A stretch of DNA of 33,066 nt from Armatimonadota bacterium (GCA_031081675.1 JAVHLZ010000002.1:1-33066); one strand, 5' to 3'; counted from the first letter of the stretch, positions 7,068-17,358 are shown. Numbers and translations: made by a program. Notes: generated from the sequence alone by a model not told the origin.

Positions 7068-9695
7068 TCACGACGCCGCCGCCGCCACGGGCTCCCGCAC
7101 CGTGATCTGCAGCCCGCCGTCGGCGTAGTCCACCACGGCCGTCTGGCCAGCGCGCAGCTGGCTGGCCAGGACCAGGCGGGCCAGAGGGTTCTCCACCTCG
7201 CGCTGGATCACCCGGCGCAGCGGCCGCGCGCCGAAGTCGGGGTTGTAGCCCTCCCGGGCCAGGTAGTCGCGGGCCGCGTCGGTGACCTCCAGGGTGATGT
7301 GCTGGTCCCGCAGCCGGGCGGCCAGGTCGCGCAGCTGCAGGTCCACGATCTGCCGGATGTGCTCGCTGGTCAGCGGCCGGAAGACCAGAACCTCGTCCAC
7401 GCGGTTGAGGAACTCGGGGCGGAAGGTCCGCCGCACCTCGTCCAGGACCTGCACCCGGGCCATCTCGAACTGGGCCGCGTCGGCCGGGTTCAGATGCTGC
7501 AGGTACCGGCTGCCCAGGTTGCTGGTCATGATGATCACGGTGTTCTTGAAGTCCACCGTCCGCCCGTGGCCATCGGTCAGCCGCCCGTCGTCCAGGATCT
7601 GCAGGAGCAGGTTGAACACATCGGTGTGGGCCTTCTCCATCTCGTCGAACAGCACCACCCGGTACGGCCGCCGCCGCACCGCCTCGGTGAGCTGGCCGCC
7701 CTCCTCGTACCCCACGTATCCCGGGGGCGCCCCGATGAGCCGGCTGACGGTGTGCCGCTCCTGGTACTCGGACATGTCCAGGCGGATCAGGGCGTCCTCG
7801 TCGTCGAACAGCTGAGCCGCCAGGGCCCGCGCCAGCTCCGTCTTGCCGACGCCGGTGGGCCCCAGGAAGAGGAACGACCCGATGGGCCGTCGGGGGTCTT
7901 TGAGGCCGGCGCGGGCGCGGCGGATGGCGTCGCTGACGGCGCGCACCGCCTCGTCCTGGTCCACGATCCTCTCGTGCAGCCGCTGCTCCATCTCCAGGAG
8001 CTTGCGCATCTCCCCCTCCAGCAGCCGGGTGACGGGAATGCCGGTCCACCGGCTCACCACCTCGGCCACGTCCTCGGCGCCCACCTCCTCCTTCAGCAGC
8101 CGCTGGGCGGTCGGGATCTGGGCCAGGGCCGCCTCCTGGGCCGCCAGCTGGCGCTGCAGTTCGGGCAGCACGCCATAGCGCAGGCGGGCGGCGGTTTCCA
8201 GGTCGGCCCGCCGCTCGGCGTCCTCGATCTGGTGCCGGGTCTGCTCGATCTGCTCCTTGATCTGCCGCACCGCGGCGATGAGCTTCTTTTCCTGCTCCCA
8301 CTGTTGGCGCAGGCCGTCGCTGCGCTCCCGCAGGCCGGCGATCTCCCGCTCCAGCTGTTCCACCCGCTGCCGGCTGGCCGGGTCGTCCTCCCGGCGCAGG
8401 GCCTCGCGCTCGATCTCCAGCTGCATGATCCGCCGGTCGATCTCGTCCAGTTCGGTGGGCTTGCTGTCGATCTCCATCCGCAGGCGCGCGGCGGCCTCGT
8501 CGATGAGGTCGATGGCCTTGTCGGGCAGGAAGCGGCCGCTGATGTAGCGGTCCGACAGGGTGGCGGCGGCGATGACGGCGGCATCGGTGATGCGCACGCC
8601 GTGGTGGACCTCGTAGCGCTCCTTCAGCCCCCGCAGGATGGAGATGGTCTCCTCCACCGAGGGCTCGCCGACGTACACCGGCTGGAAGCGGCGCTCCAGC
8701 GCCGCGTCCTTCTCGATGTGGGTGCGGTACTCGTCCAGGGTGGTGGCGCCGATGGTCCGCAGCTCGCCGCGGGCCAGCATGGGCTTGAGCATGTTGGAGG
8801 CGTCGATGGCGCCCTCGGCCGCCCCGGCCCCCACCACCGTGTGCAGCTCGTCGATGAACAGGATGATCTGGCCCTGACTGTCGCTGACCTCGCGCAGCAC
8901 GGCCTTCAGGCGCTCCTCAAACTCTCCCCGGTACCTGGCTCCCGCCACCAGGGCCCCCATGTCCAGCTGCACGACGCGCTTGTTCTTCAGGCCCTCGGGC
9001 ACGTCGCCGCGGACAATGCGCTGGGCCAGCCCCTCCACGATGGCCGTCTTGCCCACGCCCGGATCGCCGATGAGCACGGGGTTGTTCTTGGTGCGACGCG
9101 ACAGGACGTGGATGACCCGCCGGATCTCGTCGTCGCGGCCGATGACCGGGTCGAGCTTGCCCGCCGCCGCCAGCGCCGTGAGGTCCCGGCCGTAACGCTC
9201 CAGGGCCTGATAGGTGCCCTCGGGGTGAGGGGTGGTCACCCGCGCCCGGCCCCGGATCTCCTGCACGGCCCGGTACAGGCCGCCCAGGCTCACGCCGGCC
9301 TCCTCCAGGAGCCGCGCGGCGCCGCCGTCCCGCACCCGGGCCAGGCCCAGCAGCAGGTGCTCGGTGCTCACGTAGTCGTCCCGCATGCGGGTGGCCTCGT
9401 CCTGGGCCACCTCCAGGGCCTGGCGCAGCCGCGGGCTGATGAGCAGGCCTTCGGCCGGCGGGCCGCTGACCCGGGGCTGGCGCTCCAGTTCGGCGCGCAG
9501 GCGCCCGCGCAGGGCCGCCACGTTCACGCCGGCCCGGGCCAGGACCTGGGGGACGATCCCGTCGGCCTGCTCCACCAGGGCCAGCAGCAGGTGCTCGGTG
9601 TCCATCTGCGGGTGCTGGTGGGTGCGCCAGATCTCCTGGGCGCTCAGCACGGCTTCCTGCGCCTTCTCGGTGAACCGGTCAAACCGCACGGCCAT
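7068..9695 (-). CDS. clpB: ATP-dependent disaggregase ClpB
   Basis: ClpB is the Hsp100 hexameric disaggregase that, with DnaK/DnaJ/GrpE, threads aggregated protein through its pore. The 875-residue product has the Clp N domain (residues 1-145, two repeats each with TEHLLL), NBD1 with Walker A GDPGVGKT at 210-217 and Walker B ILFIDELH, a coiled-coil middle domain (about 400-525) that separates ClpB from ClpA/ClpC, and NBD2 with [14 protein letters not shown] and [11 protein letters not shown]. The ATG at 9695 is favoured over the GTG at 9701 because GGGAGG lies 7 bases before the ATG but only 1 base before the GTG. It follows dnaJ by 15 bases and belongs to the hspR-led unit. Confidence 0.97.
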   Translation of the reverse strand: MAVRFDRFTEKAQEAVLSAQEIWRTHQHPQMDTEHLLLALVEQADGIVPQVLARAGVNVAALRGRLRAELERQPRVSGPPAEGLLISPRLRQALEVAQDEATRMRDDYVSTEHLLLGLARVRDGGAARLLEEAGVSLGGLYRAVQEIRGRARVTTPHPEGTYQALERYGRDLTALAAAGKLDPVIGRDDEIRRVIHVLSRRTKNNPVLIGDPGVGKTAIVEGLAQRIVRGDVPEGLKNKRVVQLDMGALVAGARYRGEFEERLKAVLREVSDSQGQIILFIDELHTVVGAGAAEGAIDASNMLKPMLARGELRTIGATTLDEYRTHIEKDAALERRFQPVYVGEPSVEETISILRGLKERYEVHHGVRITDAAVIAAATLSDRYISGRFLPDKAIDLIDEAAARLRMEIDSKPTELDEIDRRIMQLEIEREALRREDDPASRQRVEQLEREIAGLRERSDGLRQQWEQEKKLIAAVRQIKEQIEQTRHQIEDAERRADLETAARLRYGVLPELQRQLAAQEAALAQIPTAQRLLKEEVGAEDVAEVVSRWTGIPVTRLLEGEMRKLLEMEQRLHERIVDQDEAVRAVSDAIRRARAGLKDPRRPIGSFLFLGPTGVGKTELARALAAQLFDDEDALIRLDMSEYQERHTVSRLIGAPPGYVGYEEGGQLTEAVRRRPYRVVLFDEMEKAHTDVFNLLLQILDDGRLTDGHGRTVDFKNTVIIMTSNLGSRYLQHLNPADAAQFEMARVQVLDEVRRTFRPEFLNRVDEVLVFRPLTSEHIRQIVDLQLRDLAARLRDQHITLEVTDAARDYLAREGYNPDFGARPLRRVIQREVENPLARLVLASQLRAGQTAVVDYADGGLQITVREPVAAAAS

Positions 9696-9710
9696 GGCCA
9701 CCCCTCCCGC

Positions 9711-10667
9711 CTAGCGGCACCCCATCGCCGCTCGCGGGTTGTCCCGGCGCAGCCGGGCCAGCTCCTCGTACAGCTGTCGCTCCCGCGGCGTGAGGTCCGT
9801 CGGCAGCACCACCTTCACCCGCACCAGCTGGTCGCCACGCCCGCCCTCGCGGCGGGGCATACCCAGGCCGCGCAGGCGGAACGTCTGCCCGTTCTGGGTG
9901 CCCGGCGGCAGGACCATCTCCACCTTGCCGTCCAGGGTGGGGACCTCGATGCGGGCGCCCAGGACCGCCTCCGACGGCGTCACGGGCACCTCGACCAGGA
10001 TGTGATCATCCTGACGCACGAACAGCGGGTGGGACTGGACCTGCACCACCAGGTACACATCCTGCCCGTCCAGCGCCCCGGGGAGCCGGATCCGCTGGCC
10101 GTCCCGCACCCCGGGCGGGATGGAGACATCGAACCGGCGCGAGGTGCCATTCAGGTGCACCACCACCGACTTGCGGGTGCCGGCGAACGCCTCCTCCAGG
10201 GTGATGGACACGGCCGCGGTGGGCTCCGCTGGCGCGGCGGCACCCTCCTGCACGCCGACCCGCCGGCGGCCGGGCCTGCCCGGCCGCCGGGACCCCAGGA
10301 AGTCGGCGCCGAAGAACCGCGCGAAAAAGTCGGAGAAGCCCATCCCGGCCAGCAGGTCCTCCAGGTCCAGGCCCTCCCCGAAGGTGACCGTCCAGCCGCC
10401 GGGAGCGCCCGGCGCGCCGAACAGCTGCTGCCAGTCCACTCCCCCGCGGCGGTAGGCGTCGTACATCTGGTCGTAGCGGGCGCGCCGTTCGGGATCGCCC
10501 AGCACCTGGTAGGCCTCGTTGATCTCCTTGAACTTCTCCTCGGCCTCCCGGGTCTTGTTGATGTCGGGGTGGTACCGGCGGGCCAGGCGGCGGAAGGCGG
10601 CCGCGATGGTCTTCTGATCGGCGTGGCGATCCACGCCCAGGATCTGGTAGTAGTCCTTGAACTCCAT
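9711..10667 (-). CDS. DnaJ/CbpA-type Hsp40 co-chaperone without zinc finger
   Basis: A type II (class B) Hsp40 that stimulates DnaK ATPase and delivers substrates. The 318-residue product has a J domain opening MEFKDYYQILGV with the HPD motif at residues 33-35, a Gly/Phe-rich linker, and the two-barrel C-terminal substrate domain (VSITLEEAFAGTRKSV, IPPGVRDGQRIRLPG, RGLGMPRREG). None of the four CxxCxGxG zinc motifs of classical DnaJ occurs. I chose the ATG at 10667 because it gives the standard J-domain start; a GTG at 10676 is in frame. It starts 20 bases after grpE and is the only DnaJ in the operon, so it likely serves as the main DnaK partner. Confidence 0.93.
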   Translation of the reverse strand: MEFKDYYQILGVDRHADQKTIAAAFRRLARRYHPDINKTREAEEKFKEINEAYQVLGDPERRARYDQMYDAYRRGGVDWQQLFGAPGAPGGWTVTFGEGLDLEDLLAGMGFSDFFARFFGADFLGSRRPGRPGRRRVGVQEGAAAPAEPTAAVSITLEEAFAGTRKSVVVHLNGTSRRFDVSIPPGVRDGQRIRLPGALDGQDVYLVVQVQSHPLFVRQDDHILVEVPVTPSEAVLGARIEVPTLDGKVEMVLPPGTQNGQTFRLRGLGMPRREGGRGDQLVRVKVVLPTDLTPRERQLYEELARLRRDNPRAAMGCR

Positions 10668-10687
10668 CCCCGCCACCGCCTCCGCCG

Positions 10688-11266
10688 TCAGCTCCCGGCC
10701 ACCCGGACCCGCGCCGGCCGCAGCACCTCACCGTTCAGCAGGTAGCCCCGCTGCACTTCCTCCACCACGGTGCCGGGAGCCACACCGTGCTTGTCGGGCG
10801 ACACCACATCCACCGCCTCGTGGTAGCGCGGATCGAAGGGCTGCCCCCGGGCGTCCATCGGCCGGACCCCCATGTTGGCCAGCAGGTCCAGGACCTGCCG
10901 GTGGGCCAGCCGGATGCCCTCCAGGATCGCCGCCCCGTCGCTGCCGGCGTGGTCCAGCGCCCGCTCGAGAGTGTCCACCACGGCCAGGATCACCGCCAGC
11001 ATCGCGTGCCGGGTCCGCTGGATGGCATCCTCCCGCTGGCGCGCGGCCTGCTTCTTGTAGTTTTCCAGGTCGGCCGCCGCGTGCAGGAACTGCTGCCAGT
11101 TACGCTCCGCCTCCAGCCGCAGCCGGTCGACCTCCGCGCGCAGTTCGGCGATCAGCTCCTCCGGCGTGCGGGTCTCGGCCGGAGCGGAGGAGGGGACCAC
11201 ACCCTCGCCGGAGGTTCCCTCCGCACTCCCGGCACCCGGACCGGCCTGCTGCCGCGTCTCCTCCAT
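10688..11266 (-). CDS. grpE: Nucleotide exchange factor GrpE
   Basis: GrpE releases ADP from DnaK. The 192-residue product has a disordered acidic N-terminus, a long helix (about 35-95) with AEVDRLRLEAERNWQQFL and DLENYKKQAARQRE, and a C-terminal beta domain with FDPRYHEAVDVV and VVEEVQRGYLLNGEVLRPARVRV, the GrpE signature. The ATG at 11266 is preceded by GGGGAG. It lies between dnaK (15-base gap) and the Hsp40 gene, the usual dnaK-grpE-dnaJ order. Confidence 0.96.
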   Translation of the reverse strand: MEETRQQAGPGAGSAEGTSGEGVVPSSAPAETRTPEELIAELRAEVDRLRLEAERNWQQFLHAAADLENYKKQAARQREDAIQRTRHAMLAVILAVVDTLERALDHAGSDGAAILEGIRLAHRQVLDLLANMGVRPMDARGQPFDPRYHEAVDVVSPDKHGVAPGTVVEEVQRGYLLNGEVLRPARVRVAGS

Positions 11267-11281
11267 GACTCTCCCCAGGCC

Positions 11282-13186
11282 TCAGCGGTCGTCCGCCTTC
11301 TTGTAGTCGGCGTCGATCACGTCCTCGCCCGGCTTCCCGGTGGGGCCGTCCGGCCCCGGCCGCCCCGCCCCGCCGCTGGCCGCCGCCCGGGCGTACATGG
11401 CCTCGGTGAGCTTGAAGCTGGCCTGCTGCAGGTCCTCGATGGCCTTGCGGATGCGGGCCACATCGTCGGTGGCCAGGGCGTCCTTGAGGTCCTTCAGCCG
11501 GGCCTCCACCTGCTGCCGCTCGGCAGCGGAGATCTTGTCGCCCACCTCCCGGAGCATGCGCTCGGTCTGGTAGACGAGGGAGTCGCCCCGGTTGCGGGTC
11601 TCGGCGATCTCCCGCTTGCGGCGGTCCTCGTCGGCGTACCGCTCGGCCTCCTTGATCATCCGCTCCACCTCCTCCCGGGAGAGGGTGGAGGTGCCGGTGA
11701 TCTTGATGGACTGCTCCCGCCCGGTGGCCGTGTCCTTGGCGGTGACGCTGAGGATGCCGTTGGCATCGATGTCAAAGGTCACCTCGATCTTGGGCACGCC
11801 TCGGGGGGCGGGGGGAATCCCGTCCAGGATGAAGCGCCCCAGGGTGCGGTTGTCCCGGGCCATGGGGCGCTCGCCCTGCAGCACGTGGATCTCCACCTGG
11901 GTCTGGCCGTCGGCGGCGGTGGTGAAGATCTCGCTCTTGCGGGTGGGGATGGTGGTGTTGCGGGGGATGAGCACGGTCATCACCCCGCCCAGGGTCTCCA
12001 CGCCCAGGGACAGGGGCGTGACATCCAGCAGGACCACCTCCCGCACCGTCCCGGCCAGCACGCCCGCCTGGATGGCGGCCCCCACCGCCACCACCTCGTC
12101 GGGGTGGACCTCCTTGTTGGGCTCCTTGCCCGTCAGCCGCCGCACCAGCTCCTGGATCATGGGCATGCGGGTGGAACCGCCCACCAGGATGACCTCGTCC
12201 AGGTCCTTCTCGGTCATCTTGGCGTCGGCCAGGGCCTGCTTGAACGGGCCGATGCACCGCTCCACCAGGTCGGCCGTCAGCTCCTCAAACTTGGCGCGGG
12301 TCAGCACGTAGTCCAGGTGCTTGGGCCCGGTGGCGTCGGCGGTGATGAACGGCAGGTTGATGGTGGTCTGGGTGACCGTGGACAGCTCGATCTTGGCCCG
12401 CTCGGCGGCCTCCCGCAGCCGCTGGAGGGCCTGGCGGTCCTGGCGCAGGTCGATGCCGTGCTCGCGCTTGAACTGGTCCGCCAGCCAGTTGACGATCCGC
12501 TCGTCCCAGTCGTCCCCGCCCAGGTGGGTGTCCCCCGAGGTGGCCTTGACCTCGAACACCCCCTCCCCGATCTCCAGGATGGAGACGTCGAACGTCCCCC
12601 CGCCCAGGTCGAAGACCAGGACGGTCTCGGCGCCCTTTTTGTCCAGGCCGTAGGCCAGGCAGGACGCGGTCGGCTCGTTGATGATGCGCAGGACCTTCAG
12701 GCCGGCGATCTCGCCCGCGTGCTTGGTCGCGGTGCGCTGGGCATCGTTGAAGTACGCCGGCACCGTGATGACCGCCTCGGTGATGGTGTCCCCCAGGTAG
12801 GCCTCGGCGTCGGCCTTGAGCTTCTGCAGGATCATGGCGGAGATCTCTTCGGGGGTGAAGGTCCTGCCGGCCGCGGGCAGGTGGACCACCGCCATCCCGT
12901 TGGGCCCCTCCTCCACCTTGTAGGGGACCATCTTGCGCTCGGTCTCCACCTCCGAGTAGCGGCGGCCCATGAAGCGCTTGATGGAGTACACGGTGTTCTC
13001 GGGGTTGAGGATGGCCTGGCGCTTGGCCATCTGGCCCACCAGCCGCTCGCCGGTCTTGGTGAACGCCACCACCGACGGCGTGAGCCGGCTGCCCTCGGCG
13101 TTGGGAATCACCTGCGGCTCGCCGCCGATCACGCAGGCGATCACCGAGTTGGTCGTCCCCAGGTCAATACCCACCACCTTGCCCAT
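11282..13186 (-). CDS. dnaK: Chaperone protein DnaK (Hsp70)
   Basis: ATP-dependent Hsp70 foldase. The 634-residue product opens [17 protein letters not shown] (phosphate 1 motif) and contains [19 protein letters not shown] (phosphate 2), [14 protein letters not shown] (adenosine motif), the substrate-domain start [16 protein letters not shown], an alpha-helical lid, and a C-terminal tail ending with [13 protein letters not shown], close to the EEVD-like bacterial ending. I set the start at the ATG 13186, which has GGAGGGG a few bases upstream and gives the family N-terminus, and dropped eight in-frame residues before it. It lies 41 bases after hsp20. Confidence 0.98.
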   Translation of the reverse strand: MGKVVGIDLGTTNSVIACVIGGEPQVIPNAEGSRLTPSVVAFTKTGERLVGQMAKRQAILNPENTVYSIKRFMGRRYSEVETERKMVPYKVEEGPNGMAVVHLPAAGRTFTPEEISAMILQKLKADAEAYLGDTITEAVITVPAYFNDAQRTATKHAGEIAGLKVLRIINEPTASCLAYGLDKKGAETVLVFDLGGGTFDVSILEIGEGVFEVKATSGDTHLGGDDWDERIVNWLADQFKREHGIDLRQDRQALQRLREAAERAKIELSTVTQTTINLPFITADATGPKHLDYVLTRAKFEELTADLVERCIGPFKQALADAKMTEKDLDEVILVGGSTRMPMIQELVRRLTGKEPNKEVHPDEVVAVGAAIQAGVLAGTVREVVLLDVTPLSLGVETLGGVMTVLIPRNTTIPTRKSEIFTTAADGQTQVEIHVLQGERPMARDNRTLGRFILDGIPPAPRGVPKIEVTFDIDANGILSVTAKDTATGREQSIKITGTSTLSREEVERMIKEAERYADEDRRKREIAETRNRGDSLVYQTERMLREVGDKISAAERQQVEARLKDLKDALATDDVARIRKAIEDLQQASFKLTEAMYARAAASGGAGRPGPDGPTGKPGEDVIDADYKKADDR

Positions 13187-13227
13187 GGCTGCCCCTCCTG
13201 TCGGCGCCACCCTCCTCCTCGGGCTGG

Positions 13228-13668
13228 CTACTCCACCACTTCCACCTTGACCGCGCGGGGCCGCGCCCGCTCGCTCTTGGGCACCCGGATCTCCAGGATG
13301 CCGTTGCGGTAGGAGGCACGGGCCTTGTCGCCCTGCACCTCTGCGGGCAGGGGAAGGGTGCGCAGGAAGGAGCCGTAGCGCAGCTCCCGCCGGTAGTAGT
13401 TGCGCCCCCGCTCCTCCTGCTCGGCCCGCGCTTCACCCTTGATGGTCAGGGTGTCCTCGGTCACGGTGACGTCCACGTTCTTGGGATCCACCCCCGGCAG
13501 CTCGGCCCGCACCACCACCTCGGTGTCGGTCTCGTACACCTCCACCGCCGGCTGCCACGCGCTCACCGGCGCCCGCGGGCGACGGCTGAAGAACTCCTCG
13601 AACAGCTTGTCCATGGACTCCCGCAGCGACGCCAGGTCGTCGAAGGGGTCCCACCGGATCAGGCTCAT
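13228..13668 (-). CDS. Hsp20/alpha-crystallin small heat shock protein
   Basis: ATP-independent holdase that keeps unfolding proteins soluble for DnaK/ClpB. The 146-residue product has an N-terminal [27 protein letters not shown] typical of bacterial class A Hsp20 (split here: [12 protein letters not shown] then [13 protein letters not shown]), the alpha-crystallin domain (about 40-135) with [15 protein letters not shown] and the closing GILEIRVPK, which corresponds to the GxLxIxVPK signature, and a short charged tail. The ATG at 13668 overlaps the hspR stop (ATGA), and repeated GGAGG motifs precede it within the hspR end. The overlap implies translational coupling to hspR. Confidence 0.96.
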   Translation of the reverse strand: MSLIRWDPFDDLASLRESMDKLFEEFFSRRPRAPVSAWQPAVEVYETDTEVVVRAELPGVDPKNVDVTVTEDTLTIKGEARAEQEERGRNYYRRELRYGSFLRTLPLPAEVQGDKARASYRNGILEIRVPKSERARPRAVKVEVVE

Positions 13669-13991
13669 GGCAGTCGCCTCCTCCTCCACGCGCGTTCCAC
13701 CACCCAGGAGATGGCGTCCCGGGTCCGCCGGTAGTCCATCCGCTCGGACATCTCCAGCAGCAGGCGCACCCCGGCCAGATTCAGGCCCACCTCCCGGGTC
13801 AGGTAGCGGATCACCCGCACCCGCTCCAGGTCCCGCTCCGAGTACAGGCGCTGGTGGTTGCGCCGCGCCGGCTGCAGGAGCCCTTTCTCCTCGTAGATGC
13901 GCAGCGTCCGCGGGTGCAGGCCCGTCAGGTCGGCCGCCACGCTGATGACATACACCGGGATGTCGTCGCGCCGTCCTCGCACCCGGGCCAT
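13665..13991 (-). CDS. hspR: HspR-type MerR family heat-shock repressor
   Basis: HspR represses chaperone operons by binding HAIR repeats and, in Streptomyces, uses DnaK as co-repressor. The 108-residue product has a MerR winged-helix domain: VYVISVAADLTGLHPRTLRI (helix-turn-helix), YEEKGLLQPAR, then RLYSERDLERVRVIRYL and GLNLAGVRLLLEM. VISVAA and GLHP with INLAGI-like GLNLAG are hallmarks of HspR as opposed to metal-sensing MerR proteins; no metal-binding cysteines occur. Its stop overlaps the hsp20 ATG. Just upstream lies a HAIR-type operator, so autoregulation is expected. In actinobacteria hspR usually closes the dnaK operon; here it opens it. Confidence 0.93.
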   Translation of the reverse strand: MARVRGRRDDIPVYVISVAADLTGLHPRTLRIYEEKGLLQPARRNHQRLYSERDLERVRVIRYLTREVGLNLAGVRLLLEMSERMDYRRTRDAISWVVERAWRRRRLP

Positions 13992-14003
13992 CTCCAGCCC
14001 CCC

Positions 14004-14032
14004 ACCGTACTGCCTGGAAACATCTTTGTCAA
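14004..14032 (-). promoter_or_regulatory. hspR: hspR operon promoter, overlapped by operator
   Basis: The minus strand shows a perfect -35 TTGACA (14032-14027), a 17-base spacer and TACGGT (14009-14004) as a weak -10. Transcription would begin only about 6 bases before the hspR ATG, so the leader is very short or the true -10 differs. The -35 hexamer is part of the inverted repeat described for HspR, so repressor binding would block polymerase. Confidence 0.5.
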
Positions 14033-14057
14033 GATCCTTGACAATGGCATTGTCAAG
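14026..14057. promoter_or_regulatory. HAIR-type HspR operator with an extra half-site
   Basis: Positions 14037-14057 read CTTGACA-N7-TGTCAAG, matching the HAIR layout (CTTGAGT-N7-ACTCAAG in Streptomyces) with two consensus differences per arm; arms are perfect over 10 bp around one central base. A third half-site, TTGTCAAG at 14026-14033, forms a second perfect 8-bp repeat with CTTGACAA at 14037-14044, spacer ATC. The element lies between divergent hspR and trxB and covers TTGACA hexamers on both strands. Confidence 0.85.
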
Positions 14058-14167
14058 GTATCTCGCCGCCAGGAAGCCCGCCGGCCGCCGCCGAAAGCAC
14101 CCACCGCGCCGGCCCCGCGGAATGGCGCCGCCGGGCGCCGGCGTTCTCCCGCACAGGTGAGGTGTCT

Positions 14168-15085
<918 letters not shown>

Positions 15086-15147
15086 GCGGGGGAGCGGGAT
15101 CCGGGACCAGCTTATCCGGGCCCTGATCCCCGGCCAGCGCGGGCGGG

Positions 15148-15486
15148 TCAGCCGACGGCGGCTCCCAGAACCTTTTCCAGCCTCTTTTTCAGTTCGGCCT
15201 TGGGCATGTAGCCCACCACCCGGTCCACCATCTCCCCGCCCTTGAACACGCCCAGGGTGGGGATGCTCATGATGCCGTAGCGGTGGGCGAGGTGGGGATT
15301 GCTGTCCACGTCCACCTTGACCACCTTGACCCGCCCCGCGTACTCACTGGCCAGGTCCTCGACGATGGGCGCGATCATCCGGCACGGGGCGCACCACTCT
15401 GCCCAGAAGTCCACCACCACCGGCAGATCCGACCGCAGGACCTGCGCATCAAAGTCCCGCTCGCTCACGTGCACGACGTTTCCCAT
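15148..15486 (-). CDS. trxA: Thioredoxin
   Basis: Cytoplasmic protein disulfide reductase, substrate of TrxB. The 112-residue product has the active site WCAPC (residues 31-35) instead of the commoner WCGPC, preceded by VVVDFWAEW, the segment VKVDVDSNPHLAHRYGIMSIPTL with the cis-proline Pro76, and FKGGEMVDRVVGYMPK. I set the start at the ATG 15486, six bases after AGGAGG; another in-frame ATG directly abuts that Shine-Dalgarno. trxA and trxB converge, so the pair has separate promoters. Confidence 0.97.
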   Translation of the reverse strand: MGNVVHVSERDFDAQVLRSDLPVVVDFWAEWCAPCRMIAPIVEDLASEYAGRVKVVKVDVDSNPHLAHRYGIMSIPTLGVFKGGEMVDRVVGYMPKAELKKRLEKVLGAAVG

Positions 15487-15570
15487 TGACATCCTCCTGT
15501 GGGCGCCTGCACCCTCACCGGCGTGAACGCCTCCCCGCCCTCGGGGTCTTCCCGGCGGCGACCGCCCCGC

Positions 15571-15576
15571 ATCATA
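15571..15576 (-). promoter_or_regulatory. trxA: trxA promoter -10 box (candidate)
   Basis: TATGAT on the minus strand, five of six matches to the -10 consensus, in an otherwise very GC-rich gap between pit and trxA. No convincing -35 is visible. It would give a leader of nearly 80 bases. Confidence 0.4.
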
Positions 15577-15615
15577 CCACACCCGCCGCCCCGCACCCAC
15601 CCGCCCCGAAGGGAC

Positions 15616-15631
15616 CCCGCCCGGGGGCGGG
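15616..15631 (-). terminator. Hairpin directly after pit
   Basis: The minus strand right after the pit stop reads CCCGCC-CCCG-GGCGGG, a 6-bp all-GC stem with a 4-base loop, followed by a smaller CCC-TTC-GGG hairpin. There is no T-tract, so Rho-independent termination is uncertain, but its place between pit and the trxA promoter fits a transcript end. Confidence 0.4.
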
Positions 15632-15632
15632 C

Positions 15633-16625
15633 CTACAGGGCGGCGCGCAGGACCCAGGTCACCACGGCGGCGAGAAGGGCGCAGACGGGAAAGGTGAGCA
15701 CCCAGGCGGTGACGATCTCCGCTCCCACACCCCACCGGACCGCCGACAGCCTGCGGGTGGCACCCACCCCCATGATGGCGGTGTTGATGGTGTGCGTGGT
15801 GCTGAGGGGAATCCCCAGACGGCTGGCCAGCTCGATGGCGCTGGCGGCGGCCGTCTCCGCCGCGAACCCCTGGTAGGGCTCCAGCTTGGTCAGGCGCAGC
15901 CCCATGGTGTGCACGATGCGCCACCCGCCCAGGGCCGTGCCGATCCCCATGGTCAGGGCGCACACCAGGACGACCCACACCGGGATGCGGAACTCGGGCA
16001 GGACGCCGCCCAGGACCAGCGCCAGGGTGAAGACGCCCATGAACTTCTGGCCGTCGTTGCTGCCGTGGCTGAAGGCCATGAACCCCGCCGACAGCACCTG
16101 CAGTCGGCCGAACAGCCGCCGCACCGATCCCAGGGGCATCCGGCGGAATCCCCAGGTGATGGCCACCATCAGGACAAACCCGCCGCCGAATCCCAGGAAG
16201 GTGGAGAAGGCCAGCCCCAGCAGCACCTTCTGCCACCCCTCCCACAGCAGGACCCGCGGGCCGGCGGTGGCCAGCCCGGCCCCCGCCAGGGAGGCCACCA
16301 GGGCGTGGCTCTCGCTGGTGGGCAGGCCCCGGGTCCAGGCCAGGGTGCTCCACACCACGATGGCCACCATGGCGGCGGCGATGGTGACCGTGTCGATGAC
16401 GGCGGCGTCCACAATCCCCCGGCCGATGGTGGCGGCCACCGCCTGTCCGCTCAGGACCCCCAGCACGTTCAGGACGCTGGCCACCACCAGCGCCTGGCCG
16501 GGGGTCAGGACCCGGGTGCTGACCACGGTGGCGATGGCGTTGGGGGCGTCGGTCCACCCGTTGACAAACTCCGCCGCCAGCACCAGGAGCAGGACGGGGA
16601 TGAGGCCGGCGGGCAGGGGGGTCAC
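15633..16625 (-). CDS. pit: PiT family inorganic phosphate transporter
   Basis: Low-affinity phosphate permease driven by proton or sodium symport. The 330-residue product is strongly hydrophobic with about ten predicted spans. It carries the two PiT repeats: an N-terminal NGWTDAPNAIATVVSTR (residues 22-38) and a C-terminal FSHGSNDGQKFMGVFTLA, matching the GxNDxANA-type signatures, plus PTSESHALVASLAGAG and STTHTINTAIMGVGA, the conserved inner loops. The GTG start at 16625 overlaps the stop of the DUF47 gene (GTGA), implying translational coupling. No long cytoplasmic central loop is present, as in short bacterial Pit proteins. Metal-phosphate or sulfate transport cannot be excluded. Confidence 0.94.
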   Translation of the reverse strand: MTPLPAGLIPVLLLVLAAEFVNGWTDAPNAIATVVSTRVLTPGQALVVASVLNVLGVLSGQAVAATIGRGIVDAAVIDTVTIAAAMVAIVVWSTLAWTRGLPTSESHALVASLAGAGLATAGPRVLLWEGWQKVLLGLAFSTFLGFGGGFVLMVAITWGFRRMPLGSVRRLFGRLQVLSAGFMAFSHGSNDGQKFMGVFTLALVLGGVLPEFRIPVWVVLVCALTMGIGTALGGWRIVHTMGLRLTKLEPYQGFAAETAAASAIELASRLGIPLSTTHTINTAIMGVGATRRLSAVRWGVGAEIVTAWVLTFPVCALLAAVVTWVLRAAL

Positions 16626-17236
16626 AGGTTCTTGGTGTGGATGCTCTCGATCACGTTGGCCACGTCCTCGGCCTGATCGGTGGCCTGCTCCAGCGTCTCG
16701 TAGATCTCCTTCCACTTGATGACCGTGATGGGGTCGGGGGCGTCGGCGAACAGCCGGGCGATGGCGTCCCGCTGCACGTGGTCGGCCAGGTTTTCAAGCC
16801 GGTTGATCTCCTGCACCGGGCCGACGGCCCGGTCGGGCCGCCGGAGGTGGCGGATCGCCTCCGCGATGGCCTCGCACTGGCTGACGATGATGTGGGCCAG
16901 CTCCCGGGCTTCCGGGGTGGAGTGGGGGATGCGGTAGACCGCCAGCCGGGCCGAGGTGGCCTCGATCCAGTCCAGGACGTTGTCCAGCTGCTTGATGAGG
17001 GCGAAGATGTCCTCCCGGTCCAGCGGCGTCACGAACGTGCGGTTGAGGCGGTCGATGACGGCGTGAGCGATGGAGTCGCCCCGGTCCTCCAGCGCCTTGA
17101 TGGCTTCCGCGCGGCGGTCCACATCGCGGTAGTCGTCCAGCAGATCGCGCAGCGCCCGCGCGGCCTCGAGGATCACCTGGGCCGCCTGGTTGAGCAGGTC
17201 GAAGAACGTTTCTTCCCGGGGCAGCACTCTCACCAT
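16622..17236 (-). CDS. DUF47 / PhoU-like Pit accessory protein
   Basis: A 204-residue, mostly helical PhoU-like protein of the DUF47 family (Pit accessory protein). These genes regularly precede pit and are thought to modulate the permease. Visible features are the opening [20 protein letters not shown], the region [35 protein letters not shown] (in parts: [16 protein letters not shown], then [16 protein letters not shown]), which is diagnostic, and [25 protein letters not shown] near the end. The acidic E/D-x-x-D patterns could bind metal clusters as in PhoU. The ATG at 17236 follows a GGGAGGG; an upstream in-frame ATG was rejected as lacking homology. Confidence 0.92.
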   Translation of the reverse strand: MVRVLPREETFFDLLNQAAQVILEAARALRDLLDDYRDVDRRAEAIKALEDRGDSIAHAVIDRLNRTFVTPLDREDIFALIKQLDNVLDWIEATSARLAVYRIPHSTPEARELAHIIVSQCEAIAEAIRHLRRPDRAVGPVQEINRLENLADHVQRDAIARLFADAPDPITVIKWKEIYETLEQATDQAEDVANVIESIHTKNL

Positions 17237-17342
17237 CGGATCCCTCCCACAGGGGTCTAAGCAGTACCGGTTCGCCGCCGGCGGCCGGGTTCCCCACCCG
17301 CCCCCGGCGTCGCGGCGGGGAACGGGCGACGCCTGGGCGAAG

Positions 17343-17348
17343 TATTCT
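17343..17348 (+). promoter_or_regulatory. -10 box of the M50 protease gene, likely leaderless
   Basis: TATTCT ends 10 bases before the ATG at 17359, and no purine-rich Shine-Dalgarno lies between them (GTATCCATCC). Initiation about 7 bases after the -10 would put the transcript start within a few bases of the ATG, so a leaderless mRNA is predicted. No good -35 is seen near 17320. Confidence 0.5.
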
Positions 17349-17358
17349 GTATCCATCC

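Noticed and set aside
6921-10745. Plus-strand open frame of over 1250 codons opposite clpB and dnaJ
   Set aside because: Low-complexity His/Gly/Leu/Gln-rich translation with no recognisable motif; it runs across several certain genes on the other strand.
15096-15130. Convergent terminator between trxB and trxA (GGGATC...GATCCC)
   Set aside because: The stem is interrupted, the loop is long (about 15 bases) and no T-run follows on either strand.
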